From: Lachnospiraceae bacterium
Lineage (GTDB): Bacteria; Bacillota; Clostridia; Lachnospirales; Lachnospiraceae
Length of the DNA: 43,509 nt
Direction of reading: 5' to 3'
NCBI GenBank assembly: GCA_017540605.1
Contig: JAFYAS010000046.1
Location: forward strand, 102,330-145,838
Part shown: in pieces, positions 16,227 to 24,620 of the stretch
Layout: the number at the start of each line of letters is the position of its first letter
How positions within the stretch are numbered: position 1 is the stretch's first letter
Notes under the pieces: model-generated
The model's database searches: none
The model's input: the letters and a program-made list of their open reading frames with translations, nothing else
Told to the model about the DNA's origin: nothing
Made by a program: the position numbers and the translations under genes

Positions 16227-18893
16227 TTATTTTTTCTTAAAGATCACTCCAAAGCTTCCCGGACCGCAATTAATAGATATAGCCGAGGATGCTTCAATAC
16301 AAATGATATCCTCGGTATCAAGCATTCTTTTAAGCTCTACTATTATCTCTGAAAGCTCCATATCAGAACAGCCCGCATGGGTTAAGAAGACAGTTCCCTT
16401 ATCCATGACTGCTCTGCTCTTTGCTATACGCCTTAGGTATTTTTCCCTGACTGCATCCCTTTGTCCATTGAAGATACGGACAGTTTTAAGGCTGCTGTTT
16501 TTAAGTGACAGAACAGGAACCAGCATAAAGGTGCGGCATATTCCTGCAACTCTCTTTCCTATTCTTCCCGCAAGTCTTGCATATTCAACATTTTCAACTA
16601 TAAAGCTTGTATCTACCTTCTTTGAAATATCCGGTAGCTTTGAAAGCACCTCTTCTTTTGTATGGTCACTTTCAACAAGCCTTGAAGCTTCTATGGCAAC
16701 CAGGCCCACTCCGGTTGAAATATGTCCGGAGTCATATACCTCTACATTGTCAAATGCTTTAGCGGCCTCCATAGCATGCTCATAGCCCTTGGAGGTATGA
16801 CAGCCAGCGGTGATATGAATGATCTCTCTGGCATCGGCAAGCTGCTCAGCAAAAAACAACTCATATTCCTCAACCGTGGGTGGCTCGGAATGTGCTCTGT
16901 TTCCGGCCTTCACATAGGAAAGCATCTCCGAGGTATCAAGCTCAAGAGAATCAAGGAAAACACCATCCTCGGTATAAACCTTATAGGGCAGAACACCTAT
17001 GTTATGTTTCTCTATAAATCTTTTTGGCAGATCGCAGACACTGTCCGTGGTTATCTTTAATGGTGCCCAGGTCTTATGCTCCTTCACGATACTCTCGGAA
17101 AGCTCGGTATCCTTTCGCATATCTGAAAGTGTCACAAGCTCTTCCGGAAGAAAACGGATGAGAGTATCCTCCATTTCGATACCTGATACAGGCTTTGTAA
17201 GGTAGCCATCAAAGCCACTCTTTTTATAAAGCACTTGATTTTCCGTACCCGCATTGGCAGTGAGCACAATAACAGGTGTGTCCTTATTGAGTCCGCCCGG
17301 CTGGGATCTTAGTGCCATAAGAGTATCAATACCGTCCATTTCAGGCATGAGATGATCCATAAATATCACATCATATCTGGTAGATAATGCTTTTTTAAGG
17401 CACTGCTCTCCGCTTGTCGCCGTGTCTATCTGAAGCTTTGTCTCCCGAAGAAGCTTAGCCTCAACCACAATATTAACCTCATTGTCATCAACGATCAAAA
17501 GTCTTGCATCGGGAGCCTCAAAGCTCTGTTTGTAGTGCTCACGCCTTCCGATATTGTTTTTCGTATCAAAAGCAGAATCTCCGATCTCCTTTGCATTCAC
17601 TATACCCTGAGGGATGGTCACTACAAATGTACTTCCCTTGGTATATACGCTGTTTACCGAGATTTCTCCTCCCATCAGATCGACTATTCTTCGAACGATG
17701 GAAAGTCCAAGTCCCGTCCCTTCTATATGTCTGTTCTTCTCCTCATCCACGCGTCTAAAGGCATCGAAAAGATGAGGTATGCTGTCCTTCTTGATACCCA
17801 TTCCCGTATCCGCCACGGAAATGATCATCGAAAGATTCTTGTCGTCTATCCTTTTACCACGAAGGCTTAGGCTGACCGTACCCTCTTTTGTATATTTAAC
17901 CGCATTATTTAACAGATTGATGATGATCTGCTTTATCCTTACCTCATCACCGTAAAGGCTTACCGGCATGGTGGGATCCACGTCAATATCAAGCCTCAAG
18001 CCCTTCTCCTTCGCTCTCGGAAATATCATACCCACTATCTCGGATATCATTTCCGGCAGGCGATAATCTACTGAAACTATATCCATCTTGCCTGATTCAA
18101 GCTTTGACATATCAAGTATATCATTGATAATGGCAAGAAGCATCTTGCTGGCACCCTTGATATTTACAGCATCCTCAGCCACCTCATCATTTATATCCTC
18201 ACGAAGTATCATCTCATTCAGACCAATGATAGTGTTGATAGGTGTTCTGATCTCATGGCTCATACTGGAGAAGAATAGATTTTGAGATCTGTTCATTTCC
18301 TCGATCTCATGCTGTCTGTTCTTCACCTCTTTAAGAGCACTCCTATACAGATGGAGCAAAAGAAAGATAAGGAGTACCATAAGAGAGGATGCCACTACCA
18401 CTGAAAGAAGGGAATCGGCAAAGGCATCACCTAAGGGGCGTTCCCTTATAAGCTCAGGCTTGAACCACGCAATATAATAGCAGATAAACGCCACAAGGGT
18501 TTCCAGTGACATAAATAAAATGATGATCCTTCCCCTGACAGCTAAGGCAATAAATACCGCGCAGAACAAAAACCATACCGGAGTTCCGCCGTACATACCA
18601 CCGGAATTGATGAATGAAACAGGAAGTATGACAAGTATGATGAGCAAGGCTATGAGTTTTGCCCCAAGCTGAGGCTTGTCATATTTATCCGTCAGATAAC
18701 CTATAAGGTGAAATACTCCCGCACCGACTATCAGGGTAACTATCTGAGAAATACCCATACCCAAAGGATAACCGAGAAGTCCTATCAAAAGCATGGCGCA
18801 AGAGCCCATGGCAACAAGAAGTCTAAATATCCTGTCTCTTGTATTCTTACCGCTTTCATAGACCGCAGCGGTGATCTTATCTAAAAATCTCAT
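16227..18893 (-). CDS. Hybrid histidine kinase fused to a C-terminal DegV (fatty-acid-binding) domain
   Basis: The protein has 888 residues. About six transmembrane helices (21-183) lead to a HisKA domain with His213 (SSMSHEIRTPIN). A HATPase domain follows, with an N box around 325-335, a G1 box DTGMGI (362-367) and a G2 box GTGLGL (392-397). Next is a receiver (about 463-585) with Asp513 (IFMDHLMPEMDG) and Lys567. Residues 612-888 are a full DegV domain: ITTDSVCDLP start, SEPPT at 669-673, VYDSGHISTGVG, FIVENVEYARLAGRIGK, VPVLSLKNS, and a CGPGSFG end. The usual DegV SSGLSGTYQ and THxGPG segments are altered (TAGCHTSKGYEHA and INCGPG). DegV proteins normally stand alone and bind fatty acids. 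I know of no described kinase of this architecture. It overlaps the upstream kinase by ATGA. Confidence 0.9.
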   Translation of the reverse strand: MRFLDKITAAVYESGKNTRDRIFRLLVAMGSCAMLLIGLLGYPLGMGISQIVTLIVGAGVFHLIGYLTDKYDKPQLGAKLIALLIILVILPVSFINSGGMYGGTPVWFLFCAVFIALAVRGRIIILFMSLETLVAFICYYIAWFKPELIRERPLGDAFADSLLSVVVASSLMVLLIFLLLHLYRSALKEVKNRQHEIEEMNRSQNLFFSSMSHEIRTPINTIIGLNEMILREDINDEVAEDAVNIKGASKMLLAIINDILDMSKLESGKMDIVSVDYRLPEMISEIVGMIFPRAKEKGLRLDIDVDPTMPVSLYGDEVRIKQIIINLLNNAVKYTKEGTVSLSLRGKRIDDKNLSMIISVADTGMGIKKDSIPHLFDAFRRVDEEKNRHIEGTGLGLSIVRRIVDLMGGEISVNSVYTKGSTFVVTIPQGIVNAKEIGDSAFDTKNNIGRREHYKQSFEAPDARLLIVDDNEVNIVVEAKLLRETKLQIDTATSGEQCLKKALSTRYDVIFMDHLMPEMDGIDTLMALRSQPGGLNKDTPVIVLTANAGTENQVLYKKSGFDGYLTKPVSGIEMEDTLIRFLPEELVTLSDMRKDTELSESIVKEHKTWAPLKITTDSVCDLPKRFIEKHNIGVLPYKVYTEDGVFLDSLELDTSEMLSYVKAGNRAHSEPPTVEEYELFFAEQLADAREIIHITAGCHTSKGYEHAMEAAKAFDNVEVYDSGHISTGVGLVAIEASRLVESDHTKEEVLSKLPDISKKVDTSFIVENVEYARLAGRIGKRVAGICRTFMLVPVLSLKNSSLKTVRIFNGQRDAVREKYLRRIAKSRAVMDKGTVFLTHAGCSDMELSEIIVELKRMLDTEDIICIEASSAISINCGPGSFGVIFKKK

Positions 18894-21328
18894 ACTGCGA
18901 TCCTCCCTTCAAGATCCTTTAAAGCATTAATGAGTGCTAAAAGCTTTTCGGGCTCAGATTCAAAATATGCTTCCCTTGAAAGAACCATTATCTCATCTGC
19001 TCCGATGATAAGCGCCTCAGAATAAATGGTTGAAATAAGGCGTCTAAGCTCCGTACCATCTCTATTATCCATACACTGTCTAAGCTTTCCGATCCTTTTT
19101 GCATTTTCATCCTTAAAAATTGAAACAAGCTCCAAATATGCTTCTTTATTTCCGTCAAGCCTTACTATAGCCTTTTCAGGAGAAAGGCCCTTCACATAAG
19201 AGGCGATCTCCTTCTCTGTCTCCGATGCCTCATCCTCAACATTTTTTATTCTTACTTCGGGAATAACCCTTTTTAAAACTCTTTCAAGCTCAAGCCTATC
19301 CACAGGCTTCGACACAAAGCCGTCAAAGCCGGCATTCATAAACATCTCTCTGGCACCGGATACAGCATTGGCTGTAAGAGCGATCATAACAGGAACCACA
19401 CTTTTTTTCGAGGTCACGTCCTTTATGCGCCTCATAGCCTCGATACCATCCATCTCAGGCATCATGTGATCCATAAAGACTATATCATAGGATCTGTTTT
19501 CACATTTGATGATGGAATCCATACCGCTTACGGCAGTATCCACATCCATTCCATAGTCCTTAAATATACCTCTCGCAACAACAAGATTCATTTCCTCGTC
19601 ATCTACTATAAGGGCAGAAAGTCCGGGGAAGGTTGGCTTACCCTCATTTACCACAAGACTCTTATCATTTCTTTCATTCAAGAAATTGGCTATACTCATG
19701 GCAAAAAAGGGCTTTACCATAGGCTTTAGCCCGGCAAGCTTATCAACCCTTGATCCGTCATCAGTGATAACAGCAACTACAGAGCTTTCCGAAAGCTCAT
19801 TGAAATAAGCTCTCTCCTCCACATATTCCTCAAAGCCAATGATATATTGAGTGATGGCATAGGTCTCGCTGATCTTTTTTAGTGTCGGCAGGTCCTTGGC
19901 TCTTTTGACCATCACATTGATACCCTCTGCTACATTGGCTATCATGGCCTCATAAAAATCCCTTACCGCAGGAGTATCATATTTTTCAAGTCTTGTATAA
20001 ACAGCAACACAAAGATTGTCGGAGTCCTTCACATAAACTGCAGGTGAGGTATCAGGCGCCTTCACAGGGATACTGATATGAACGCTCGTACCTTTTCCCT
20101 TTTCACTATCAAGCTTTACAAAACCCTTCATGGCGTGAACAAAGCCATAGGTGATAGGAAGCCCTAGCCCGATACCGCTATACCTTCTGTTACGACCTGC
20201 CTCGGACTGATAATACCCGCGACTTATCTTTAGCTTTTCCTCGGGATCTATTCCAATACCCGTATCCTTCACATCGATCATCAGATTGATGCCGTAATCT
20301 CTTTTCACGTGATGAACATGCAGGTAGACTCCACCCTTTTCTGTGAATTTGATGGCATTATCAAGTAAATGATGTATGATCTTTTTTATCCTTTTAGAAT
20401 CGCCTGTGATAAGATTCGGGAATTCAGGCTCAAGATCAACTATCAACTCAAGCCCCTTTAGTCCGCCGTATATTCTAAGTTCATTGACTACATCATGGAT
20501 CACTGAGGTGATCATAAAATTCTCCTCATAAAGGAGAACCCTATCAGAGTCAAGCTCTGTATAGTCCATAATATCATCTATCTGATCGGAAAGTCTGTGT
20601 CCGGCAACTCCGACTGCCTCAAGGTTTTTAAGCTTATCCGAATCCTTTTCATTGTTCAACATAATAGAAGTGATTCCGGTCACGGCATTGATGGGAGTAC
20701 GAAGCTCGTGAGAAACATTGGACATAAAATCCTCTGTACGTTTCTCGCTTTCTCTCATCTCATTCATGATCTTTTTATTGTTCCTATCATCCGTGATCCT
20801 TCTTTTGATCATTGTCTTTGAAAGCTTCATGGTGATGATCACTGTACCTATATGAAGCATCATGCGGGAAATGATAAGAGAATCCTTAGATAGTCCATCT
20901 CCGGCTATAGCGTGATTAAAATGATAGATCAAAAGGAAAAAATACATCCCTGCAACCGCATTTATCGCATTCATCTCCTCGCCCTGAGAAAAAAGGAGTA
21001 TGGCAAGAACAGCAATAAGAGCTATATCAAAAAGGCTGGTTTCATGAACACCGTGATAAAGCTGCATCAGACATACAGAGAATACATAAAAATAATACCT
21101 GAAGCGCACGCTCACAGGCTCGGTGATATATAACCACCATGAGATAACTATAGAGGCTAAAAGAAAAGGGAGTACTACATACTCCCATTTCATCAAAAGA
21201 GCCTCTGAAAAAACAGCAAGCCCTCCTACTGTTATAGCCACAACAAGAGTAAGGTGCAAGCCCCTCATTCTCTCTCTGCTGTATTCTTTTTCGTATATTT
21301 CGTCATTTGATCCCATAGCGCAAATCAT
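18890..21328 (-). CDS. Membrane hybrid histidine kinase with two receiver-like domains and a degenerate HPt
   Basis: The protein has 812 residues. Roughly six transmembrane helices (27-168) precede a HisKA domain with His207 (SNVSHELRTPIN) and a HATPase domain with Asn324 in the N box, DTGIGI (355-360) and SGIGLGL (384-390). A pseudo-receiver (about 435-555) lacks an acidic pocket and acceptor. The true receiver (about 570-690) has Asp620 (IVFMDHMMPEMDG) and Lys674. The C-terminal domain (about 705-805) aligns with HPt, but the His is Ser766 and the following Lys is Tyr769 (LISTIYSEALIIGA), so phosphate must leave via another HPt. It starts inside the DUF2225 stop (ATGA) and ends overlapping the DegV-fused kinase. 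Confidence 0.9.
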   Translation of the reverse strand: MICAMGSNDEIYEKEYSRERMRGLHLTLVVAITVGGLAVFSEALLMKWEYVVLPFLLASIVISWWLYITEPVSVRFRYYFYVFSVCLMQLYHGVHETSLFDIALIAVLAILLFSQGEEMNAINAVAGMYFFLLIYHFNHAIAGDGLSKDSLIISRMMLHIGTVIITMKLSKTMIKRRITDDRNNKKIMNEMRESEKRTEDFMSNVSHELRTPINAVTGITSIMLNNEKDSDKLKNLEAVGVAGHRLSDQIDDIMDYTELDSDRVLLYEENFMITSVIHDVVNELRIYGGLKGLELIVDLEPEFPNLITGDSKRIKKIIHHLLDNAIKFTEKGGVYLHVHHVKRDYGINLMIDVKDTGIGIDPEEKLKISRGYYQSEAGRNRRYSGIGLGLPITYGFVHAMKGFVKLDSEKGKGTSVHISIPVKAPDTSPAVYVKDSDNLCVAVYTRLEKYDTPAVRDFYEAMIANVAEGINVMVKRAKDLPTLKKISETYAITQYIIGFEEYVEERAYFNELSESSVVAVITDDGSRVDKLAGLKPMVKPFFAMSIANFLNERNDKSLVVNEGKPTFPGLSALIVDDEEMNLVVARGIFKDYGMDVDTAVSGMDSIIKCENRSYDIVFMDHMMPEMDGIEAMRRIKDVTSKKSVVPVMIALTANAVSGAREMFMNAGFDGFVSKPVDRLELERVLKRVIPEVRIKNVEDEASETEKEIASYVKGLSPEKAIVRLDGNKEAYLELVSIFKDENAKRIGKLRQCMDNRDGTELRRLISTIYSEALIIGADEIMVLSREAYFESEPEKLLALINALKDLEGRIAV

Positions 21329-22182
21329 GAAAGACCTGAAGTACCGGTCTTTTCGTCTATCATTTCCTTCAAGCTTCTTGCCTTATCCTTGATACGGGGA
21401 CTGGCATTGCGATTGGTTATAACCCTGCCCACTACCATTCGTGCCGTATCATATTGCCCCAAAAGATAGTTAAGAGCCGCAATCAAATATGGCATAGTTG
21501 TATCATCAAGTCCAAACACAGGGAGATTCTCTGTGGAAAATGCTTTAGTGAAGCCCTCACAGGCATTCTTTATACATTCCTCATTGTCAGCCTTTGCTTT
21601 TTGATAATCCTCGGAATCATCAGAAAGAGTCTCCATATAACCCTCTAAAAGCCAATGAAGCTTAAGTGATATAAAGGCAAGCTCCGAGGGCTTTGCTTTC
21701 TTTACCATAGCACAGATAAGAGCGAGCTTGAATCGCATGATAGCCTGCTTGTAGCTATAAGGCTCTTCCACATTCTCCCATCCATCATCCGGAATGAAAT
21801 TCATACTTACCTGTTCCTTGATATCTGCGATATGTCTTTTAAGCACATTGGAAAATTGTGATGCTATAGCTGAATAACCACAATATGGACAACTCACCAC
21901 ATCATACTTAACAGGATCGATGCCATCATAATGAATACGCATATCGATCTCCTGTCCTGTCTGACGCGCCTTTCCGGACTTTACAGACAAAGACTTGAAC
22001 TTCCATTCACACACGGGACAATCATACTCGCGACTCAGGAGATAATCCTTTTCCGTCATCACCTTGACGGGAGCCTTTGCCTTTACAGCATTCGCTACAG
22101 CTTCTTTACTTTTATCCTCTATGACCTTTTTCTTATCGAAGGAGGAAAGTCCCATCTTCGACAGATCTGAAAACAATCCCAT
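21325..22182 (-). CDS. DUF2225 zinc-ribbon/helical-repeat protein
   Basis: This 285-residue soluble protein has a zinc-ribbon-like pair of Cys-x2-Cys motifs (Cys55/58 in CPVCEWKF and Cys98/101 in CPYCGYSA). They are followed by a largely helical C-terminal half (about 120-285) resembling TPR-like repeats. It belongs to the DUF2225 family of Firmicutes; the molecular function is unknown. It is the first gene of the cassette, with its own promoter, and overlaps the next kinase start. The chosen ATG has TGAGG upstream; another ATG at 22194 adds four residues (MRFF). The context suggests a role in the signalling pathway, perhaps as an adaptor, but this is inference. Confidence 0.85.
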   Translation of the reverse strand: MGLFSDLSKMGLSSFDKKKVIEDKSKEAVANAVKAKAPVKVMTEKDYLLSREYDCPVCEWKFKSLSVKSGKARQTGQEIDMRIHYDGIDPVKYDVVSCPYCGYSAIASQFSNVLKRHIADIKEQVSMNFIPDDGWENVEEPYSYKQAIMRFKLALICAMVKKAKPSELAFISLKLHWLLEGYMETLSDDSEDYQKAKADNEECIKNACEGFTKAFSTENLPVFGLDDTTMPYLIAALNYLLGQYDTARMVVGRVITNRNASPRIKDKARSLKEMIDEKTGTSGLS

Positions 22183-22241
22183 AAAAAACCTCATTTTCTC
22201 TCTTTTATATTATCCCCCAAAAGGTGCAAAACCACTATATT

Positions 22242-22269
22242 ATTATACCAATAAAAGCCGAAAAATCAA
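22242..22269 (-). promoter_or_regulatory. Sigma-A promoter of the five-gene signalling cassette
   Basis: On the minus strand the -35 is TTGATT (22264-22269), with a 16-nt spacer and a perfect TATAAT -10 (22242-22247) preceded by TGG, an extended -10. Transcription would start near 22235 and give a leader of about 50 nt. It lies just downstream of the flgE terminator, so the cassette is likely a separate transcription unit. Confidence 0.72.
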
Positions 22270-22270
22270 G

Positions 22271-22284
22271 TATTTGTGCATATT
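22271..22284 (-). promoter_or_regulatory. Shared 14-bp motif next to cassette -35
   Basis: The minus-strand AATATGCACAAATA is immediately upstream of the -35 hexamer. It matches 13 of 14 bases with the motif inside the flbD promoter (14412-14425). The position adjacent to the -35 would suit an activator or a repressor. Confidence 0.5.
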
Positions 22285-22350
22285 CGGACTGATAATTCAC
22301 TCATTCGGCAAAGAATACAAAACAGATTTAGTTTATAAAACGAGGCTAAG

Positions 22351-22388
22351 AAAAAGCCGCGAGACCGTCTAAAAAACAATCCCGCGAC
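22351..22388 (-). terminator. Rho-independent terminator after flgE
   Basis: The transcript strand has a 9-bp stem GTCGCGGGA / TCTCGCGGC (two wobble pairs), a 15-nt loop and a following CTTTTT run. It starts about 20 nt after the flgE stop. It separates the flgB-flgE operon from the signalling cassette. Confidence 0.8.
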
Positions 22389-22406
22389 CTTTATAGGTTC
22401 ATTTTA

Positions 22407-23786
22407 TTATCTCTTAAGGTTGATAAGCTCCTCAAGGAGTGTATCTGAAACCGTGATGATCCTTGAGTTGGCCTGGAAACCTCTCTGTGTTGTGATCATA
22501 TCGGTAAACTCTGCGGAAAGGTCTACATTGGACATCTCCAAAACTCCCTGCTGGATAGAGCCACCGCCCTGGCTTACTACCTTACCAATACCGTCAAAAT
22601 CTCCGGAGTTCTTGGTGGTAGCATACATACTGTTACCCAGTGCCTCAAGTGAGTATGCATTCTTGAATTCAGCAACCGCGATCTGACCGAAGGTCTTTGA
22701 TACACCGTTGTCATATATACCGTAGATCATACCCTCGCCGTCAACAGATACCTTTGAAAGAGTTCCTACGGGAAGTCCGCCATAGTTACCCTTTACATCA
22801 CCTCTATATAGCTGGATAGATGAATTGTCACCTGATGCATACATCTGTATATTTGACATATCTATAGCAATAGTCTCGATCTCAGGATCGCCGTTCTTAT
22901 CATAGGTTCTGAATACATCACCCTTCAAAGGATCGGTAGGTGTGATAGTAAGATTTATATTCTCTATAGCTGCAGCAGGATCATCTCCCACTGACATAAA
23001 CTTACCGGAATCCACATTGAAGTTCATGATAGAATCTGAAAGAGTAGCCTCATAGCCATTCTTAAGTATATCCTCGTCCTTACTGTTCTTTATGGACATC
23101 AGCTCAACCTGATACTTGGAATCATCATTCTCATCAACCTTTGTGACCTTCATGGTAACAGTATAGCTGTAACCTAGATTGTCATAAATAGTGGTGGACA
23201 TCTTTACGCCATCCTCAGAGGTGAGCTGCTTATCACGGGAGTCGATATTTCCTCCCACATAGCACTTTGAGGTAAGCTCGGCAGGTGCAGTATCAAACTG
23301 AACACCACCAACCTTTAAATCCTTAACCTGATCTCTGACGATCTCTCCTGTATCAGGATCCGCAAGCCAGCCCTGAACGATAGCTCCTGAGCCGGTAACA
23401 AGATTACCCGCATTATCCTTTGAAAAGGCACCAACCTTGGTGAAGTAGTTGATACCACCCGAATTGACGATGAAAAAGCTGTTACCGCTGATCATCATAT
23501 CGAACTGATTTCCTGTTGACTGCATAGAACCGGTAGCAGAGGGATCAAATGCGATAGAAGAAACTCCGGTACCAAGACCTACCTGCTTTGCGGCTGTACC
23601 ACCGGCTCTGGTAGCTTCATTGGAACCCTTCGCATTCTGGGTTGTCTGATACAGAGCATCCTTAAACTGAACCTGGCTTGATTTGAATCCAATGGTATTT
23701 ACATTGGCAATATTGTTACCGATAACATCCATCTTTGTCTGGTGTGACTTAAGTCCGGAAACACCGGAATACATTGATCTCATCAT
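22407..23786 (-). CDS. flgE: FlgE flagellar hook protein
   Basis: The protein has 459 residues. The N-terminal rod/hook motif (MRSMYSGVSGLKSHQTKMDVIGNNIANVNTIGFKS region) and the C-terminal partner (EMSNVDLSAEFTDMITTQRGFQANSRIITVSDTLLEELINLKR region) form the coiled-coil D0 domain. The central part is variable and Asp/Asn rich. FlgE polymerises into the hook after the FlgD cap. I place the start at the ATG with AAGGAGG 8 nt upstream. The open frame continues 53 codons further upstream, but that extension has no family similarity and runs into the preceding gene. It is followed by a strong terminator. Confidence 0.96.
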   Translation of the reverse strand: MMRSMYSGVSGLKSHQTKMDVIGNNIANVNTIGFKSSQVQFKDALYQTTQNAKGSNEATRAGGTAAKQVGLGTGVSSIAFDPSATGSMQSTGNQFDMMISGNSFFIVNSGGINYFTKVGAFSKDNAGNLVTGSGAIVQGWLADPDTGEIVRDQVKDLKVGGVQFDTAPAELTSKCYVGGNIDSRDKQLTSEDGVKMSTTIYDNLGYSYTVTMKVTKVDENDDSKYQVELMSIKNSKDEDILKNGYEATLSDSIMNFNVDSGKFMSVGDDPAAAIENINLTITPTDPLKGDVFRTYDKNGDPEIETIAIDMSNIQMYASGDNSSIQLYRGDVKGNYGGLPVGTLSKVSVDGEGMIYGIYDNGVSKTFGQIAVAEFKNAYSLEALGNSMYATTKNSGDFDGIGKVVSQGGGSIQQGVLEMSNVDLSAEFTDMITTQRGFQANSRIITVSDTLLEELINLKR

Positions 23787-23862
23787 AATAAATGACCTCC
23801 TTATACTTTGAGCGGATGCTTTCTCTGTCAGTCGAAAGCAAGTAAGCCTCCAAAAGGTCCGG

Positions 23863-24126
23863 CTAAACCAAAACCGCTCCGTCGATATTTGTAAATACAT
23901 TCCTGTCGGAAGTTTCCTTGTCAAGTGCAGTGACCACCGTGTCATTTGTTACACTGACTATGAAATAAAGATTGTCAAGCATTACAAGCGATTCCTTTAT
24001 TCCTTTTTTCTTTGCCTCATCAACTCCCGTGGAAAGCCTTTCAAGCTGTTCTCCCGTCAGAGTTATATTTCGGCTCAAAAGACGTTCCGAGGCATGCTTT
24101 GAAAAATTCACCTTCGTCGTCTCCAT
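23863..24126 (-). CDS. Flagellar operon protein, TIGR02530 type
   Basis: This is an 87-residue small soluble protein (KVNFSKHASERLLSRNITLT... TAL.KE....NVFTNIDGAVLV). It matches the conserved Firmicutes flagellar operon family always found between flgD and flgE, known as TIGR02530. The function is unknown; a role in hook assembly is assumed from position only. GGGAGG lies upstream of the ATG. Confidence 0.88.
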   Translation of the reverse strand: METTKVNFSKHASERLLSRNITLTGEQLERLSTGVDEAKKKGIKESLVMLDNLYFIVSVTNDTVVTALDKETSDRNVFTNIDGAVLV

Positions 24127-24152
24127 AAGAACCTCCCTGTTCTATGTAAAAA

Positions 24153-24608
24153 TTAAGCCTCTTCTGATGCATTTGACGCATTCAATGTGGAAACATAGCT
24201 TGGATCAACTACGGAATCAAAGTCGTCATAGGAATAATATGTTCCATTGATATTTAGCATAGCCTTTCCATCTGTCACTGTCACAAAATCCACAAGTCCC
24301 GAGATCTGCTTCAAATTACCTGCAGCATCAGTTGTATTCATGATAACATACTGTCCTGTAAGTGACATAGCCTGTGTCACGCTGCCCTGACTTGAGATAT
24401 TCTGCATAGCCTCAAGTGATGAAAACTGTGCAAGCTGTGACATATACTCAGTATTGTCAGTAGGCTCCAAAGGATCCTGATTTTGCATCTGTGTTACCAA
24501 AAGCTTAAGAAATGCATCCTTGTCAAGCTCGTTGTTTGCGCCTTCCTTGGTGGTTTTTGCATTGGCTACAGCCGATGCTCCACTTGTGTCAATTCCCTGA
24601 ATTCCCAT
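24153..24608 (-). CDS. flgD: FlgD hook-capping protein
   Basis: The 151-residue protein has the conserved N-terminal motif LDKDAFLKLLVTQMQNQDPLEPTDNTEYMSQLAQFSSLEAMQNI (residues about 28-70). It forms the hook cap under which FlgE assembles. The C-terminal part is short compared with proteobacterial FlgD, as in Bacillus, and lacks the full tandem Ig/tudor domains. AGGAGG lies 6 nt upstream of the ATG, just after the fliK stop. Confidence 0.95.
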   Translation of the reverse strand: MGIQGIDTSGASAVANAKTTKEGANNELDKDAFLKLLVTQMQNQDPLEPTDNTEYMSQLAQFSSLEAMQNISSQGSVTQAMSLTGQYVIMNTTDAAGNLKQISGLVDFVTVTDGKAMLNINGTYYSYDDFDSVVDPSYVSTLNASNASEEA

Positions 24609-24620
24609 AAGATACCTCCT

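Noticed and set aside
16159..16785. 208-codon + strand open frame
   Set aside because: It is antisense to the DegV domain and the start of the HPt gene; composition reflects the opposite strand's codon use.
16227..18893. Frameshift or adjacent-gene explanation for the DegV fusion
   Set aside because: The frame is open across residues 585-615 with no stop, ribosome site or start suited to a separate DegV gene. Read errors cannot be excluded from sequence alone.
22195..22406. Sigma-28 type flagellar promoter
   Set aside because: I looked for TAAA and GCCGATAA-like elements here and upstream of flbD and flgB and found none; the sigma-A sites fit better.
23787..23945. 53-codon N-terminal extension of flgE
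   Set aside because: No similarity to hook proteins, overlaps the preceding gene, and a strong AAGGAGG site precedes the internal ATG at 23786.
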